Source of the DNA: Kingdonia uniflora | Lineage: Eukaryota > Streptophyta > Magnoliopsida > Ranunculales > Circaeasteraceae | Assembly: GCA_014058105.1 (NCBI GenBank) | Contig: JACGCM010000698.1 | Coordinates: 372,001-436,000 of the forward strand | Length of the DNA stretch: 64,000 nt | Reading direction: 5' to 3' | Shown: piece after piece, positions 43,524-57,322 of the stretch | Layout of the letters: each line of letters begins with the position of its first letter | Position numbering within the stretch: position 1 is the first letter of the stretch | Position numbers and translations under genes: made by a program | Notes under the pieces: generated by a model | The model's input: the letters and a program-made list of their open reading frames with translations, nothing else | What the model was told of the DNA's origin: nothing | Databases searched by the model: none

Positions 43524-45648
43524 CCTACACAGCTCTAGTTTTACAGCATTGTCCAAACTCAGAGTCTTCTCGAGCAGCCACCCTCATCTTATTCTCCACA
43601 ACCACCAAATTTGCCTCTGCACTCGGACTAATCACAGCTTCCATTACATCGTTCACTATAGCTGGAACATCCACTTTTCTCATTTTCGAGCTCGTCGCGG
43701 CCTTTCCACTCTCCGTGGTCGCAGAGTTCTGCCCATCTGCTTTAACACTCTTCCTATTCAGATGCCTTTGAATTAATTTGCCAGATGTAGCCCCCATAGG
43801 CTTCGGCTTAAAAGGTATAGGTCCAGCCTTTACTATTATTGGACGTGTCTCGACGTCCGGCGATGACTTTCCTCCGTCTCCCGAGGTCAAACTCATTATA
43901 ATCATTTTCCTCTTGCCCTGAGACTTTTGAATTTTCACAGATTTTTTATAAGCCCTTTTGAGCCAAATTATTTCAAACTCACCCAGTACAACCTCGAGCT
44001 CTGATCCCTCTCGAGCTATTGTATCAATCAGAGATTCCTTTCTCGTTACTTAAGAATATGGATTTGCATGCAAAATACAACATTGCTACATATACACAGG
44101 ATGTTCACATGAAAATGCAATTTGATATCATAAATATTACTTACTTTTCATCAAAGTTTTAGATATAAGATCTAGGGTTTCCTCTCGTCAACTCGTTGAA
44201 GATAATCGCCTTTTACCTATATTATATTATCATTCCACATTCGTCTAACCAAATTTAAGTCAAAAAATTGAGGTCAAGACGAACTGAAAGAGAAGTAAGC
44301 ACCCCCAAATGTCACATAATATTTCATTGTATAATACAGCAAAACATTTAAAGGGGTTATTCCTCTCTCCACCCCCTCAAAATCCTACCTCCTGTTTAAA
44401 TTCTCACAAACATTTATCACCTCCCACATGTTACAATTCAATTCGGCAGCGCATGCCTCAATTACATTTATGAAACCTTTAGCAAGATTGTTCAAAGGCA
44501 CCATAGTCCATAAACGAACTGGGCAAGGTAGCACATAAATTCCTCATCTAAATCACCTTTCATATCCCCATTGAAATACTTGCGGGAAACAGACTCGTCC
44601 ACTTCCCTCACAAGTTTCTCGTGCTCCAAATCAAGCAACAAGAAAAAAAATTGCTTACCATTTTTAACAGTACATCCCCTAAAAGGCCTTCCAACATGTT
44701 CTATCACCTCAATCCATATATTACCTTAGCTACATTTAACTTTACAAAACTCCTTGAATGCGTCAGAATCGACAGGATAGGGATAGAAATCACCAGGGAA
44801 ATCTGGAAACTCGAGTTTATCCTCCTAACCGCTTTCACAACTACTGTATTCAAACTATTACTTATTAGCTTGCCCTCCATAGATCCTGTAATATCAACTC
44901 ATGCAGCTACATCATCAGTCAAACGACCAGAGGTCAAAGTCTCCATCTAAAAAATATGCACGAAGTTGAGGCTTATTTCAAGAAAACTTTCTCACGTATC
45001 TACCTACATACAGGTCCAGGTAATCCAATCAAATTTCTTTATAATTTCTTTCTTTTTTATATAGATAATACTTTAACAAATATTCTTTTCCCTATAGTAA
45101 TCCACACTATAGCGAGGAAACAACATTTCACAAGTTTCCTAACATAGCAAACTTTTCAAAATTCAAATATGCAGAAAAATATTAATCTTCAAACAGATAA
45201 ACATATGATTATAACACACACACAAAAAAATCAATAATTTTAAGAGTAACCCAATAACCTTCAATGTCAAAAAAAAAAATTTGGATATCGACAACCTCCT
45301 CCTTCACAACAAAACTGAGAAACAAGGCTTTCTTCTTAATCTCCTCAATGACACCCTCAAATATCCTCTTACAGCAATGCCTACTCTCGTTTCCTCTCTC
45401 TCTAAAATCTTTGAGATTAAATTTTCACTCTCTCACTAGACTTTTGCCTCTCTATTTTTTATAAACGTTTAGAAGAAGAATAAGAAAGATTATTTATATT
45501 TTCTACATCTAACTGATGGCAGTTACTGGGGCTTACACAAACCACCCTCAGTTTTGGTGCAGAGGCATCCCTTCTTCTATTTCTGTCAGATGATTCATAC
45601 CTTTTAAAAGAAAATGCATTTCAATCATTACCCCAGTTCTTATATTTA

Positions 45649-45653
45649 AATGT
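45649..45653 (+). repeat. Left target-site duplication of A2 (AATGT)
   Basis: AATGT before the TGTAGTAGAATATTCC terminus; the partner is 58212-58216. Same pentamer and same surrounding C sequence as at 11844. Confidence 0.85.
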
Positions 45654-46148
45654 TGTAGTAGAATATTCCCCAAATTTGACAACAGCAAGCCAGCTCAATA
45701 AAATTGAAGACAGTCATACATAATCGAAGACATATAGCATTCGAGAAGATACCACATGTTCTCGACCTTCAAAAAGTCGCCATTGTGCCTGGTTAAGAAA
45801 GAATTATTAGAGATCCGTAAAGTTTGCCCACTCCCCCCAGAATAGGGAGACTATTTTTATTTTTTTATAAACTGCCTGTATCTACTATAAATAAAGGTAG
45901 TGAATAGATTATTCAAGACACCGCAATCTGCAACTCTACTATCCTTACTTCATAAAACATACTACCACTCAAAACTTACAATAACTAGCAACATATTAGA
46001 TTTTATATAAAAATCCCCCTCGAAGTCGTGGTTTATCTCAGCTTTTACTTAGTTTTCCACGTTAAATCTTATTTATTTAACCTATTATTACATTTCCATT
46101 ACTAATAGTATTGGTGAAGATTCTTCTTCCGGAAAACACGCCACAACA
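45654..46148 (+). repeat. 5' LTR of A2 (495 bp)
   Basis: TGTAGTAGAATATTCC to CGCCACAACA; same length as in A1. The PBS follows after two bases. Confidence 0.9.
45886..45893 (+). promoter_or_regulatory. LTR TATA box (A2)
   Basis: TATAAATA in the same context as A1 (12081-12088). Confidence 0.65.
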
Positions 46149-46150
46149 AT

Positions 46151-46167
46151 TGGCGCCGTCAGTGGGA
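46151..46167 (+). other. Primer binding site of A2
   Basis: TGGCGCCGTCAGTGGGA two bases after the LTR; differs from A1 by one base. Confidence 0.75.
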
Positions 46168-46211
46168 GATACTATACTTTTCTGTACCACCACTAATCTA
46201 AAAACCTTCCA

Positions 46212-47822
46212 ATGACAAATATGAACCTCAGAAGCCAATCTAGCATGGTGAGAGACCTAGAAATTAATCTGATTCTAGAAATAGTCAACCTACAGAATGC
46301 AGTGATCGAGCTTCAGAAACAAATGGAGTCTGAAAGCGCCAAAAGATTGAAAGACCAACACATTCATTCTTAAGCTCTTTAGATGGATAGAAATGAACGA
46401 AAGAAAGGCTTGGATCAACAGAGTCAATCACATCAAAAGGAAATGGAGAGATTAAGTAAAACCCAAGATCGACTCACCGGTAGTCAAACATCACCTCCAC
46501 TCGCCCAGAGTGTTCACCGATCAAGAGCAACTCAGCGAGAGAATCAACCCAGAGAAGACGGGTTACAAATTTCTCAACCTCGATCTGAAAACCTAGACAG
46601 GGATTCTCGGTATTTCGGCTTAACATCCTCATCTTCGGCAACTCAAAGAAGTTGACGTACGCGTCATCAGACTCCCAACCACTTGATAAAAGACCAATCA
46701 GGGATCGATTCAGGCCAGAAGGAAAGGGAGATTTTGTTCTACAAGTTACAGCCTTACCAATTCCTCCACAATAATTCATTACCTTGGATGACCAAAACAA
46801 TAAAATTTAGGCCATAAACTCTGATATCCCAGGCAGGAGATCTACACTTGACAGGATCGAGACAAACCCTATCTCCCCTCATCTTGAAGTCATGGCCATC
46901 CCAGACAATATCCATATGCCAAAGTTCATTCAATATGCAGGACTCACTGGCCCACTTACCTATGTATGACATTTCAAAACCGCAGTAGGATTATACTCCA
47001 AACTCGACCACATATTTTGTAGGCTATTCAATATGTGCCTGAAAGAAGAACCACTCAGATGGTTCCATACGATCCAAGAAGGCTCCATCACCACATTCAA
47101 TCAGTTGTAGTGTTTACTCGAGTTGAATTATTCTCACACGAAGGAATGATAGATTACTGCAAATTCCTTGTTTTAATTCTAGCAAGGCGCAAAAGAGGCA
47201 TTGGCAAGCTTTTACAAGCGTTTCTTACAAGAAACTTAGAAAATTGGGAACTCCGATCCTAAAATAGTCATTCCAACCTTTACCTTTGTCCTATGCATCG
47301 ATTCTATGGTTTGAGAAGATCTCACTCTACACAAACCCAGAACAGTAGCAGATATGATTAATGTAGTTAATAACTACATCGAACTAGAACGATCCAAGGA
47401 GGACAAAATGAAAAATTCTTCTGCCATCCTCTCGACTCAGCACTTCTTCTCCTCCCCAAAAGGTGACCACTACTGATGTACCCAAACAACGTGGTAGAAA
47501 TGTCGACAATAACAGAAGACCTGAAAGAAAAGGTAGAAGACCTGACAGGCCTGTACCAGTTCTACCCCCAATGACAACGATTTTCTCTGCTATCTTACCA
47601 ACGATAATGGAATATGAGTATTATTGAGCACCAGAAACAATACCCGATCTCCCCAGTAGACCTCTATGTGAGTATCACAATGTGCATAGTTATGAAACTA
47701 ACACTTGTTACTCTCTCATTCGAATCTTTCATCGTACCCTCTTAGCAGGAACGCTTCATAATTATGTCCTCAAAATTCAAAAGTTCCTCGAGGAAGAGAC
47801 AAAAAGAAAAAATGTTGAATAG
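46212..47822 (+). pseudogene. gag: gag of A2
   Basis: Starts at an ATG 64 bp after the LTR, as in A1. The N-terminal part is charged (ERLSKTQDRLTGSQTSPPLA). The capsid-like core (PKFIQYAGLTGPL) then breaks into several frames; a frameshift is near 47070. It ends at TAG 47820-47822, the same stop position as in A1. Confidence 0.82.
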
Positions 47823-48049
47823 AATCAAGGCCAAGGGCAAGCTCGCCACCTGAATATGATCAAAATTGAAAAAGGAAAGAAAAGGAAACAAGATGACCGG
47901 AATACATCCGTTTGCAATATGACCTCCTCAGATAAATCAGCAAACCTTCTTCCAAGCTCGGGCTAACCAAAGCATCCATACCATATCACCTTCGAGGACT
48001 CTGATACCAGCTACGTGAAATAACCTCATGATGACCCTTTCGTTTCTAT

Positions 48050-48400
48050 GCTTAAAGTCGGACAGGACTACCTACATAAGCTTTTCGCCGATACAGGAAA
48101 CGCGACAGATCTATTACTCCGAAGAGCAATTAAGGTGCTAGGCCTCATAGACTCAAAGAAAGCTTCAAAAACAACAATCACCAGCTTCAACGGTTAGAAA
48201 AAATAAGCCACAGGAAAAATCACACTGCCAACCCAGGCAAGATTCGAAACAACATTCATAAAATACCTTGTCATCGATGCTGAGTCCAAATATCTGTCAA
48301 TTTTAGGACGTAGTTTGTTACATTTGATCAAGGCAGTACCTTCTACATATCATCTAGCATTGCAATTTCCAACAAATCATGGAATCTACAAAATCAAAGG
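48050..48400 (+). pseudogene. Aspartic protease of A2
   Basis: FADTGNATD at 48084-48110 with the DTG core intact and the same Ser-to-Asn change as in A1, so that change predates the duplication. An ILGRS block is near 48300. Stops present. Confidence 0.75.
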
Positions 48401-48739
48401 TAGCCAAGCAGTTGCACGTATGTGCAAAAGTACTACGACCAACTCCCATACAGCAAAACTTCTCAAAGCATAGCAACTGGAGTAAGAGATACCCCCCATA
48501 TTTGAGCAGTATGACACTGAGATAGTCGAATCCATTGAACTCGATGGTCTAGGACGTCATACCTTTATCGGCTCTAAACTCTCCAATGAAGAAAAAGAAG
48601 CCATGATCAAGCTACTTAAGATAAATGTCGACATCTTTGCCTGGACTTTTCAAGAAATGTCTGGCATCGATCCATTAATCGCGTGCCACCTACTGAACCT
48701 CCTTCTAAATAGTAAAGCAATCACTCATAAATGACAAAA

Positions 48740-49900
48740 CTTAGCTCCCCGCCTCTGCGATGTAGTGAATGAAGAAATTGATAAACTCTTTCCGGTCAGA
48801 TTTTCTCGGGAAGCCAAGTATCCGAAGTGGGCTTCTAATATCATAGAACTCCCAAAGAAAACTGGAAAGAATAAGGATTATGCTGACCTCAGAGAACCTA
48901 ACAAGTTTAAACCCAAGGACAATTTTCCGCTACCACTGATTTCGTAACTCCTCAACTCAGTCGCAGGGCACGAACTTCTTTCCATGATAGATGTTGCCTC
49001 TGACCATAATTAAGTTCCACTCGTCGAAGATGATCAAGAACAAATAACCTTCATTACCGAAAGAGGTCTCTACTATTACACAGTGTGCCTTTGGGGCTAA
49101 AAATTGCAAAAGCAATTTACCAAAGGCTTATGACCAAAATGTTCAAAGATCATCTTGGCATAATCATAGAAGTCTTCATCGACGATATGATCTACAAAAG
49201 CTTGAAGCGGGAAGATCACTCCAGCAACCGCCAAGCCATCATCGACATCCTTTGCAAATACAAGATAAAACTCAACCCAAAAAAATGTCAATTCGGAGTT
49301 GCATCTGGTAAATTCCTAGGATACCTAGTCAGCAAAAGAGTAATCGAAATTGATCCTGTGCAAATCAATGCACTCATCGCGATGCCATCTCCGTAAATAA
49401 AGATAGATGTCCTAAAATTTATAGGCAAGATCGCCGCTCTTCACAGATTCATCTCAAAGTCATCTGATCAATGGAAACCTCTTTACCTCCTTCTTCGTGG
49501 AAATCCCACACCTCTTGAAAAGAAACAACACATGGAAATCATTTGGACTCCTAACTGTGAGTTAGCCTTCCTAGATCTTAAATGATTTGGGGCATCCTCC
49601 TATTATGAATACCCCAGCTGATGGCTAAACACTAACAATGTACTTATCCATAACTGAAGACTCAATTAGTTCCGCCCTTATTCAAAAAGATGAAGGAATG
49701 GAAAAACCAATCTACTTTATCAGTAAGACACTCATGCTTGCCGAAAAAAGATACACAACAACATAAAAATAGCTACTCGCCTTGGTCTACAGCTCTCAAA
49801 AACATTGTCCATACTTTCAAGCTCATCACATAAAAATCATCACCAAGTATCCCCTCAAATTGGTACTCACCAAAATAGAAAAAGCTCAAAGAATTTTGTA
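48740..49900 (+). pseudogene. Reverse transcriptase and RNase H of A2
   Basis: MNEEIDKLFPVRFSREAKY and WASNIIELPKKTGKNK; palm box FIDDM at 49175-49189 with both Asp kept; FGVASGKFLGYLVSKRVIEI. Then RNase H with PIYFISKTLMLAEKRYT and PLKLVLTKI. The substrate-binding block TVCLWG at about 49080 is frameshifted. Open from 49085 to 49396. Confidence 0.88.
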
Positions 49901-50039
49901 ATGGACTATTTTCCTTGGCGAATACGATATCTCCTTTGAACCCCAAATATCTTTCAAAGGACAGGCAAATTTTCCAATCGAAGACCCCAACTGGGAAGAA
50001 CTCAAAAAATTCTTCACGGATGACTCAATTACAGAGCTA

Positions 50040-50440
50040 GACGCATGGTCTAAAAGCTCTGGTTGGCGACTTTTACATACGAATCAGTCGGACCGCAAGG
50101 GTCAGGAATTGGCATCGTCCTCATTATACCTTCCAATCGTTGTATCGAGAAAGCTATCAAGTTGAACTTCTATGACACCAATAATGAGACCGAATATAAA
50201 GGAATCCTTCATGGTCTAAATCTCTCACTCACACTTGGAGTGGAAGAATTGGCAGTCTACGTCGATTCCTTACTCATGGTAAATCATTACAACAAGACAT
50301 TCTGTACAATGAGAAAAATAGCCAATTATGCAGGCCTAGTCGATGAAAAGATGAACAAATTCGAAATGCATCGATCTCTTACTTACCTTGACTTAAAAAT
50401 TGGCATGTCGATGCATTAGCTTTCATCGCTACCAAGCTGG
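50040..50440 (+). pseudogene. Archaeal-type second RNase H (aRNH) of A2
   Basis: FTYESVGPQGSGIGIVL (first Asp replaced: Glu-Ser for the usual Asp-Gly), then NNETEYKGILHGLNL (Glu kept) and VYVDSLLMVNHYN (Asp kept). Open from 50063 to 50419, longer than in A1, where the third block is frameshifted. Confidence 0.87.
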
Positions 50441-50529
50441 GGGATAGTGAAAAAAGATCTTTAGAAATCAAAATCATCGAGCATTCCATTCTCAATATAC
50501 TATCAACACACCAGATCACCATTGCTTAA

Positions 50530-51772
50530 GATGAAGACCCTGAAGACTGTAGAAGGCAATTTTATGCATACCTAAACTCCAATGTCCTCCCCAGTAACAA
50601 AGAAGAAACCCGATCACTTTTGGCCAAGTGCCCCCGATTCACAGTTCAAGATAATATCTTATATCAAATCACCGGAAGAGGTCCTCTTAATGAATGCATC
50701 TCTTAAAAACAAGCTCATATTAAAATCAGAGAGCTTTATGAAGGTATTTGAGGATCCCATATTTTAGGAATATTATTAGCCCAACGAGCATTCACTCAAG
50801 GCATCTACTGACCGAAGATGAGATAAGATTGCGTAGAATATGTGCGTAAATACTATAAATGCCAAATCCACGCGCAGGATATCAAAATACCAGACCCTGA
50901 TTTACACATTAGTAATGTCCTCTGGCCATTCAAGCGATGGGAAATCGTCATCATTGGGCCTTTCCATCCAGCATCGGGAAATTGAAGATTTGTACTTGTC
51001 GCCACTAACTACTTCACAAAATGGATCGAAGCAGTTCCTTTATGTCATATCGATGAGAATGAAGTAATTAAATTCCAGTGGGAACACATCATAACTAGAC
51101 TTGACTGCCCACAAATAATATGCTCTGATAACGGCAAGCAATTTATCAGCGCCAAAGTACTCGCTTTTCACCATAAATACAAAATACTGCTCTCAACCTC
51201 CACACCATACTACCCTCAAGGAAACGGACAATCCGAAGCCATTAACAAGAGCATTAAATTAGTTATATGTACGCGTCTCGACGAGAAGAAAGGAAGGTGG
51301 GTCAAAAAATTACTTAGTATTCTCTGGGCCTACCGAACCATTCCTCGAATTTCAACAGGCTACACTTCGTTCATGATGGCCTTCGGGACTGAAGCAGTCA
51401 TACCTTCAGACCTCGATCTACCAAGTATCCGAAGAAAAATCCTAGATGAAACAATGAACTCGGTCTCCTTAGAAACCACAACTAGATCGAGGAGACACAA
51501 GACAAAGCCATTGCAAATTTGAGAAGATGCCATGACACATAAAAAAAACTTACAACGAAAAAGTTTGAAAAAGTAAATTTGGTATAGGAGACCTTATCCT
51601 TCGGCGGATTCAAGATAATACTCGGCCTAAGAATTCAAAAAAGTTATCAGAAAACATAGAGAGGCCATACATTGTCAGCGACAAAACAGATTGTTGAATT
51701 TACTAGCTGATGACTGAAGATGAAATCCAGCTCGAATATCTGTGGAATACTGCACAACTGAAACTATTTTAA
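50530..51772 (+). pseudogene. Integrase of A2
   Basis: A decayed zinc-binding region is followed by the core with IICSDNGKQFI (second Asp) and GNGQSEA (Glu). The first Asp is Val (before IIGPF, near 50946), while A1 has Tyr there. LWAYRTIPR, TGYTSFMMAFGTEAVIPSD and a decayed end follow to TAA 51770-51772. Confidence 0.88.
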
Positions 51773-51832
51773 AGATAAATATTATAACCATTTTTATCAA
51801 TTCAAGTAAACAATCTTTACTGTCACTTTACT

Positions 51833-52326
51833 CTTTACTATTTTGACTTGATCTCGATCCATGCTTGACAAGTATGCATCAGACAATCAATCATCTTTAC
51901 TATTTTGACTTGATCTCGATCTATGTTTGACAAGTATACATAAGATAATCAATCATCTTTACTATTTCAAGTTGATCTCGATCCATACTTAACAAGTATG
52001 CATATGACAATCAGTCATCTTTACTATCTTTATCTAATCTTGATCCATACTTAATCAGTATGCACCAGATAATCAATTATCTTTACTATTTTAACTTGAT
52101 CTTGATCCATACTTAATCAGTATGTATCAGACAATCAATCATCATTACTATCTTGATTTGATCTCGACCCATAATTTATACGTATGCCTCAGACAATCAA
52201 TCTTTACTATCTTGACTTACCCTCGATCCATACTTGATACGTATGCATCAAAATGTCAACTATCTGTACAATCTTTTATTGATCTCGATCCATACTTTAT
52301 AAGTACGCATCCAGACTATCATTCAA
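51833..52326 (+). repeat. 62-bp minisatellite in A2, 8 units
   Basis: Eight units in the same order as A1 (18028-18520). Unit-specific variants are shared between copies, for example the shorter sixth unit and the TACGTATGC variant in units six and seven. Confidence 0.9.
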
Positions 52327-52743
52327 TTTTATGCGAACACTATCCAACTACAAGATATTCTACTTCGCATTCCTTACTTATCGAACAAACTATAATAGCT
52401 CTTGTTCTTCTCGAATCAAAATCAAGATACCCATCTAAGGATAATCATCTGATACTCATGCTTCTTATTTGCCATTTCATGGCCACTGTTCACTTATCAA
52501 ATCAACAAACATTCCTTACTTATCTACTACGATCTATAATCACCTTAGACATATCACTTTGTCGAATCTACTACTTTGCATAATTTACAGAATATATGCA
52601 ACATGTTTTAAAAATAACATTTCTCCGAAAAATAAATATTCATCATCCAAAATACCACATGATTCAAATTGTTTAGGTCCCACGACAATTTTTACATTAA
52701 TTCTCAAACAAAAAGACAACAAACTAATACTAATTCACAACTT

Positions 52744-54877
52744 CTACTCTACAGAAGGAGGAGAGATTACTTCGTCCGCCTTCACAACACCATCCAGAGC
52801 GAACACCTCTTCCACCTCTCTAGATTGTACCCCATCAGTTTCCATCATCACCACATCGTCGACGACTTCAGTCCCACTCGGAACTTTGGGAGCCTCCAGA
52901 GCATCGACCACTGGATCAGAATCTTTGAATACAATACTGCCAGATATAACCAAACCCTTGTAATAATTCTCCCTCACTTTCAGCTCATCATATTGCCCAG
53001 AAAAGTGAGCCCTCACTTGTCTAAATCTTTCTAACTTCTCCCCTTCCAACTGCGCCTTAACTTCATCCAAAATCTTACCATGTTCTAGATTCATCGCCCT
53101 CCGCGCATCAGCAGCCTGCTCCCTCACTTCCTTCTTGAAGTTTGTCCTCAGCATCGCAAGGGCATCCTCTTTTTCTTTCTCATATTTTTTCTTTGCTTCA
53201 CAGAGAGTAGCCTCACTCGCTTTGCGCGCTTCAACCTTGTAGGTATTCAGCTTTTCATTCAACCCCTCCTTCTCATCAATCAAAGATTCCTACTCCCTCG
53301 TCAACTCTTTCTCTATATTTTTGTAAGCCAAAACTTGATTTACCAGAGCACTACTGCCAACAATGCAATCTTTGGTTTCCGTCAGCAACTTCTTGATCTG
53401 TATTATATTCATAAATTGAGCACTCGAGTGGCATACCAGTTTCATTAATCGAAGCGAAGCAGTAAAATTTCTCAACTTCGACATGCTTCGCTGACCCTCA
53501 CTGAGTAAAATAATCAAGATTACAGTCCCCACCAAACAGTAATCCAACTCAACCTCCAGCGCATCCGTCCCAGACATATACGAGTCTATCGTTCCCTGAA
53601 CTTCAGTCTCAGATTCTTTGACAAATTTCTTCTTCGAAATCTCACCAATCCCTCTCTTCTTCGGGAGTACACTTGACATACCCCGTGGCGGATGTCCATC
53701 TAGCACAGCTACGAGATTCATACTCTTCGACTCCTCTTTAGTCGTTGACTATCGAGTAGTACTCTTATGAGAAAGCAAAGGAGCCACCTCTTGGCCCGCT
53801 ACTCTTTTCTTCATATTCTTTCCCAAGCTCTCTCCAAACATCGCATCTCTCTAGGTAACAATCGTGTACCCGGCCAAGGAAGAATTTGCCAAAGGCAGGC
53901 TAGCCTCTACAGCCCTCTTATTCTGCGCCGAAATCTTACCGTCGATGACAGGAACTTCAGCACCTTTTGCCCTCGCCCACTTTAGCCCAGCCTCTTAAAA
54001 AAGTGTACTCACGCGATCTTGGTCGTTAACAAGATTGTCGATCCTACCAAAGTGCCCCTTCGTTATCTTATAAAGTTCTTCTTTAATTTTAGACATCATA
54101 TCAATCTCCTTCAAAGCAGCACATATACAAAATTCAGTTACAAACGATTCAAATAACATTTACAACTTAAAACATCGGCAATTAAGTTAGTTAACCACAA
54201 ACCTAAGTGAAAGGTCTTTCTATTTAAGGGCTCCCCAGGTTCTTTCTTGTCGAACTAGTAATTCCTAGAATCGAGTAAACGTTCATCACTGTATCGCCCA
54301 CTTGTTGACACATAACCAACTTTTATCGATTTCATCTTTAGTGTGTAGTACACACATAAATCATTGACTGTGATCAACTCTTCCCCCTGCCTTTCAGTCG
54401 ACCATTTATCATCCCACATACCCTGAATAGGTCTTATACATTTGGATTGAACTGACCAGGTACCACATCAAAGAAGTTCATCAACTTTTTCTGGTTAGCT
54501 AGAAGGGGAAGCTTCTACCCTTTCTTAATTGGTTCTCGGTGAATCAAAATCCCACGCAAGGGTATTTTCTTGTCAATCATATCGTACTAGAACTCCTCTA
54601 ACCAAATTTCTCCAGGAATACCATACTTTTTCTTAAACCACAAAATTTCTTTTATCCTGGGACCCTCTCCATAATAGACCTCCTCACCCTCCTCCACATC
54701 ATCCTCCTCACCCCCACTACCTTCTTGATCACTCACATGTAGCTCGTGATCCATGTCTATTTTGGTAGCCTCCTCATCAGACACTTCGACAACCCTAGGA
54801 ACCACCCTAAATTGGTCAACACTAGCTAAACTGGCACTACTCGAGCCTACCCTATAGCTACTTCCCAGTTTAACCAT
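52744..54877 (-). pseudogene. Antisense gene of A2 (coiled-coil C-terminus)
   Basis: Counterpart of 18939-21192. The ATG at 54877 begins MVKLGSSYRVGSSSASLASV (a deletion removed about 60 bp of the A1 start). An acidic Ser/Gly/Glu stretch follows, then a decayed middle, then 53721-53290 and the coiled-coil tail 53283-52744 (EARKASEATLCEAKKKYEKE; MMETDGVQSREVEEVFALDG). In the tail most differences from A1 leave the frame open. Confidence 0.55.
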
Positions 54878-55432
54878 TTTTATGAATCTGTAAATCAGAT
54901 TCCATATTTTTTACCACAGTTAGTATCTATCATCTCTGATACATATATAAATATATATATATATGTTCATAGGTTTATATGCTCATATTTATATAATTGA
55001 CGAGATTACTCTCCAGCAGATCATTATCATATTACTAACATTACATTTTACTATCATTACTTACAGCTACATCTTACTAAATTCAGTTCTCGATGCACTT
55101 TTGTTTATTTTTTTTCTAAGTAATAAACATCGATTACTATATTAATTTAAATTTTGGTCGAATTTTAGGAATCTTATAAGTTCTCGAAGATGCTTCACCT
55201 ATTTTCCCGCCAAAACTACTCTAATTCAAATTTGGATAACGCCTTCTCCGACACAAAATCTGACCGAATCACAACTCACAAACAATCGTTTCTGACAATC
55301 TCGCTGCAATCAAAATCAATCCCATACAGTTCCACCATCATCACCACGCTACGAACCATTCTCTCTCTACCTCTCTCCACCAATTACTCCCACGCGACTA
55401 TTCATCGCACCGCCTCGTGACTATTCAACTAC

Positions 55433-55651
55433 TCAACCATAACGCCTTACACGTCTTTTCTCAAAGTCTTTGACTCTTTGCCTTCTCAAAATCAGTAGAC
55501 CCCTACATTGTTGCTCCAATTCTTCAATATCTTGAAGAATTTCTTCTGATACATTCGTACTCCACAAAGCACAATCTATCTTACCATACAAGCAATGTAC
55601 ATCATCTTCCTTGTATTTTAAAATATCCTCTGCAGGAACACATCTCGCCAT
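55433..55651 (-). pseudogene. Short antisense coiled-coil ORF of A2
   Basis: Open for 72 codons from the ATG at 55651: MARCVPAEDILKYKEDDVHC, LQDIEELEQQCRGLLILRRQ, FEKRRVRRYG. Matches 21672-21983. The end is lost to a stop at 55433. Confidence 0.45.
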
Positions 55652-55929
55652 GAATCTCTCTTCTCATTACCTGCCCCTATTTTATACTATATTTACAAAT
55701 CCCTATATCTAGAGCAAAGTTTAGCGCGTATTCAAATTCCAAATTCATTCGAATTTCAAATACAACGAGCAGCACATTACTGAATTCAACAATTTTATCA
55801 ATTTAAAATTTATTCGATATTTTTAAATCACAACATAAAATATTGACAACTGCAATCTGACATCAAATCAATTCTCATTTCATTTTAATTACAAATCAGC
55901 CATTACATACATTTCTTCTTAAAATTAAC

Positions 55930-56300
55930 ATTACAAAGCCCTAGCTGCAGCATCTTCTTCATTCTTAATCAACTTCTTCGCGCGAGTCCACATGTAACTC
56001 ACAGATTCAGGCGGACATCAATATTATAATTGGCACCGAAACTTAAAGTCGTCCTTAGCATCCTATGCCTATGCCTCGCTCATTCTATCATAGTTATGTT
56101 CCACAGGATCTTCCAAGTGGATATTTGCATTCTAAAAGCTGATGTACCAATCATATATTTCCCAACACTTTGCTTGAACATGACTATATACCTCATTACG
56201 CACCTGAGATCTCGTCTTCACCATTTTTTCAAACCAAAACAACTCTTACTTCAAGCACCAAAGGATACTTATAGTCCTCCACATTCAAAGTCAAAACCAC
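55930..56300 (-). pseudogene. Antisense coding remnant of A2
   Basis: Minus strand keeps VEDYKYPLVLEVRVVLVWKN and further protein-like pieces with stops; counterpart of 22200-22600. Confidence 0.4.
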
Positions 56301-56599
56301 ACATTTATTTTGCCTTGGAACTATACATTTTCTACAGTCAAATCAATCATTATCGAAATCCATTCCTGGACCCACTCCGTGAAATATACTTTTAATTGTA
56401 GTCAAAACATACATCTATTCTAATCATCTTCCTTCGACATTTAACCATCGATGACTTTCATATTTACCAATATATAGTCGACAATTAATACACAATTAAA
56501 GTCGAGAAAAAACTATATATAATTAAATGGTTAAATTTCACATTCGACATCCATCTCCTTCGATTACATTACATCAAAACTACACTACTATCTTTACAT

Positions 56600-57100
56600 T
56601 CGACTTGAAGGACTAATTGTTCTTTTCTTCTTTTCACCAGGATCTGACATTATTACATCTTTTTACCAAAATCTAGCATTATCTCTAGCAGCAGGGTAGC
56701 GATATCCAAAGAAACTCAATGAATCTCAAGTCACTGAACTTCTAACAGGAGTTGCCTCAATAGATGAAAGGCAGTAAAAAATTGCAAGACGCCTCCTTCA
56801 TTCAGCAAGATCCCTGGACGCCTAATCAGCCAATGCATCCTTGAATTCGCTATGAACAATAATCCCTTCTCCCCCAAACTGATACACTCCATTGCCTTCA
56901 GCACCGCATGGTGACCCAAATGGTCCCGACGGATGAAAACATTCTCTGACTCTAACTTCCCCCACCCTCCAAATCATGACAAGATCAATTAAAAAGTTAC
57001 AAAGGACCGATTAGATATAGACCTTTAACTCAGATTCTTCACCATCTTCTTCCTCAAGCGACACGTTGTGCCACACTTGGGGCGGCATCCTTATAATCCA
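56600..57100 (-). pseudogene. LTR-proximal antisense ORF of A2
   Basis: The minus-strand start region MPPQVWHNVSLEEEDGEESE is near 57090. Then YQFGGEGIIVHSEF and RRRLAIFYCLSS, with frame changes. Counterpart of D 1924-2440. This segment is wholly deleted from A1. Function unknown. Confidence 0.42.
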
Positions 57101-57310
57101 CTACCATACAACCCTGCTTTAGACTATCAATTTATACCCAACGTAAATCTGCCAGGTCCAATGTACCACAATAATTGCTCCTCAAGAAAAAGGATGACCA
57201 GATACAGTTCACGTTAACCTCAAAATTGATAATATGGCGACTTGTTATACAATTAAGCAACCTCTTCAGCTTCTAATTTTTTTCGACCCAACCACAAGTA
57301 CTTATGTCAA

Positions 57311-57322
57311 GAATTGGGCGAT
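57311..57322 (+). other. Polypurine tract of A2
   Basis: GAATTGGGCGAT directly before the 3' LTR start. Confidence 0.55.

Larger units (their letters stand above)
41441..44946 (-). pseudogene. Antisense multi-exon gene of C copy 2, N-terminal part
   Basis: An ATG at 44946 begins the block equivalent to 11143-10580 of copy 1, here frameshifted; 44707-44492 is open and reads RPFRGCTVKNGKQFFFLLLD. The basic block is at about 44040-43530 (SQGKRKMIIMSLTSGDGGKS, KAGPIPFKPKPMGATSGKLI). The intron is at 43458-43523. Lys/Glu-rich and coiled-coil blocks follow down to 41836 (LVSAKTDVETLSMIV). More decayed than copy 1 at the start, less so at the end. Confidence 0.5.
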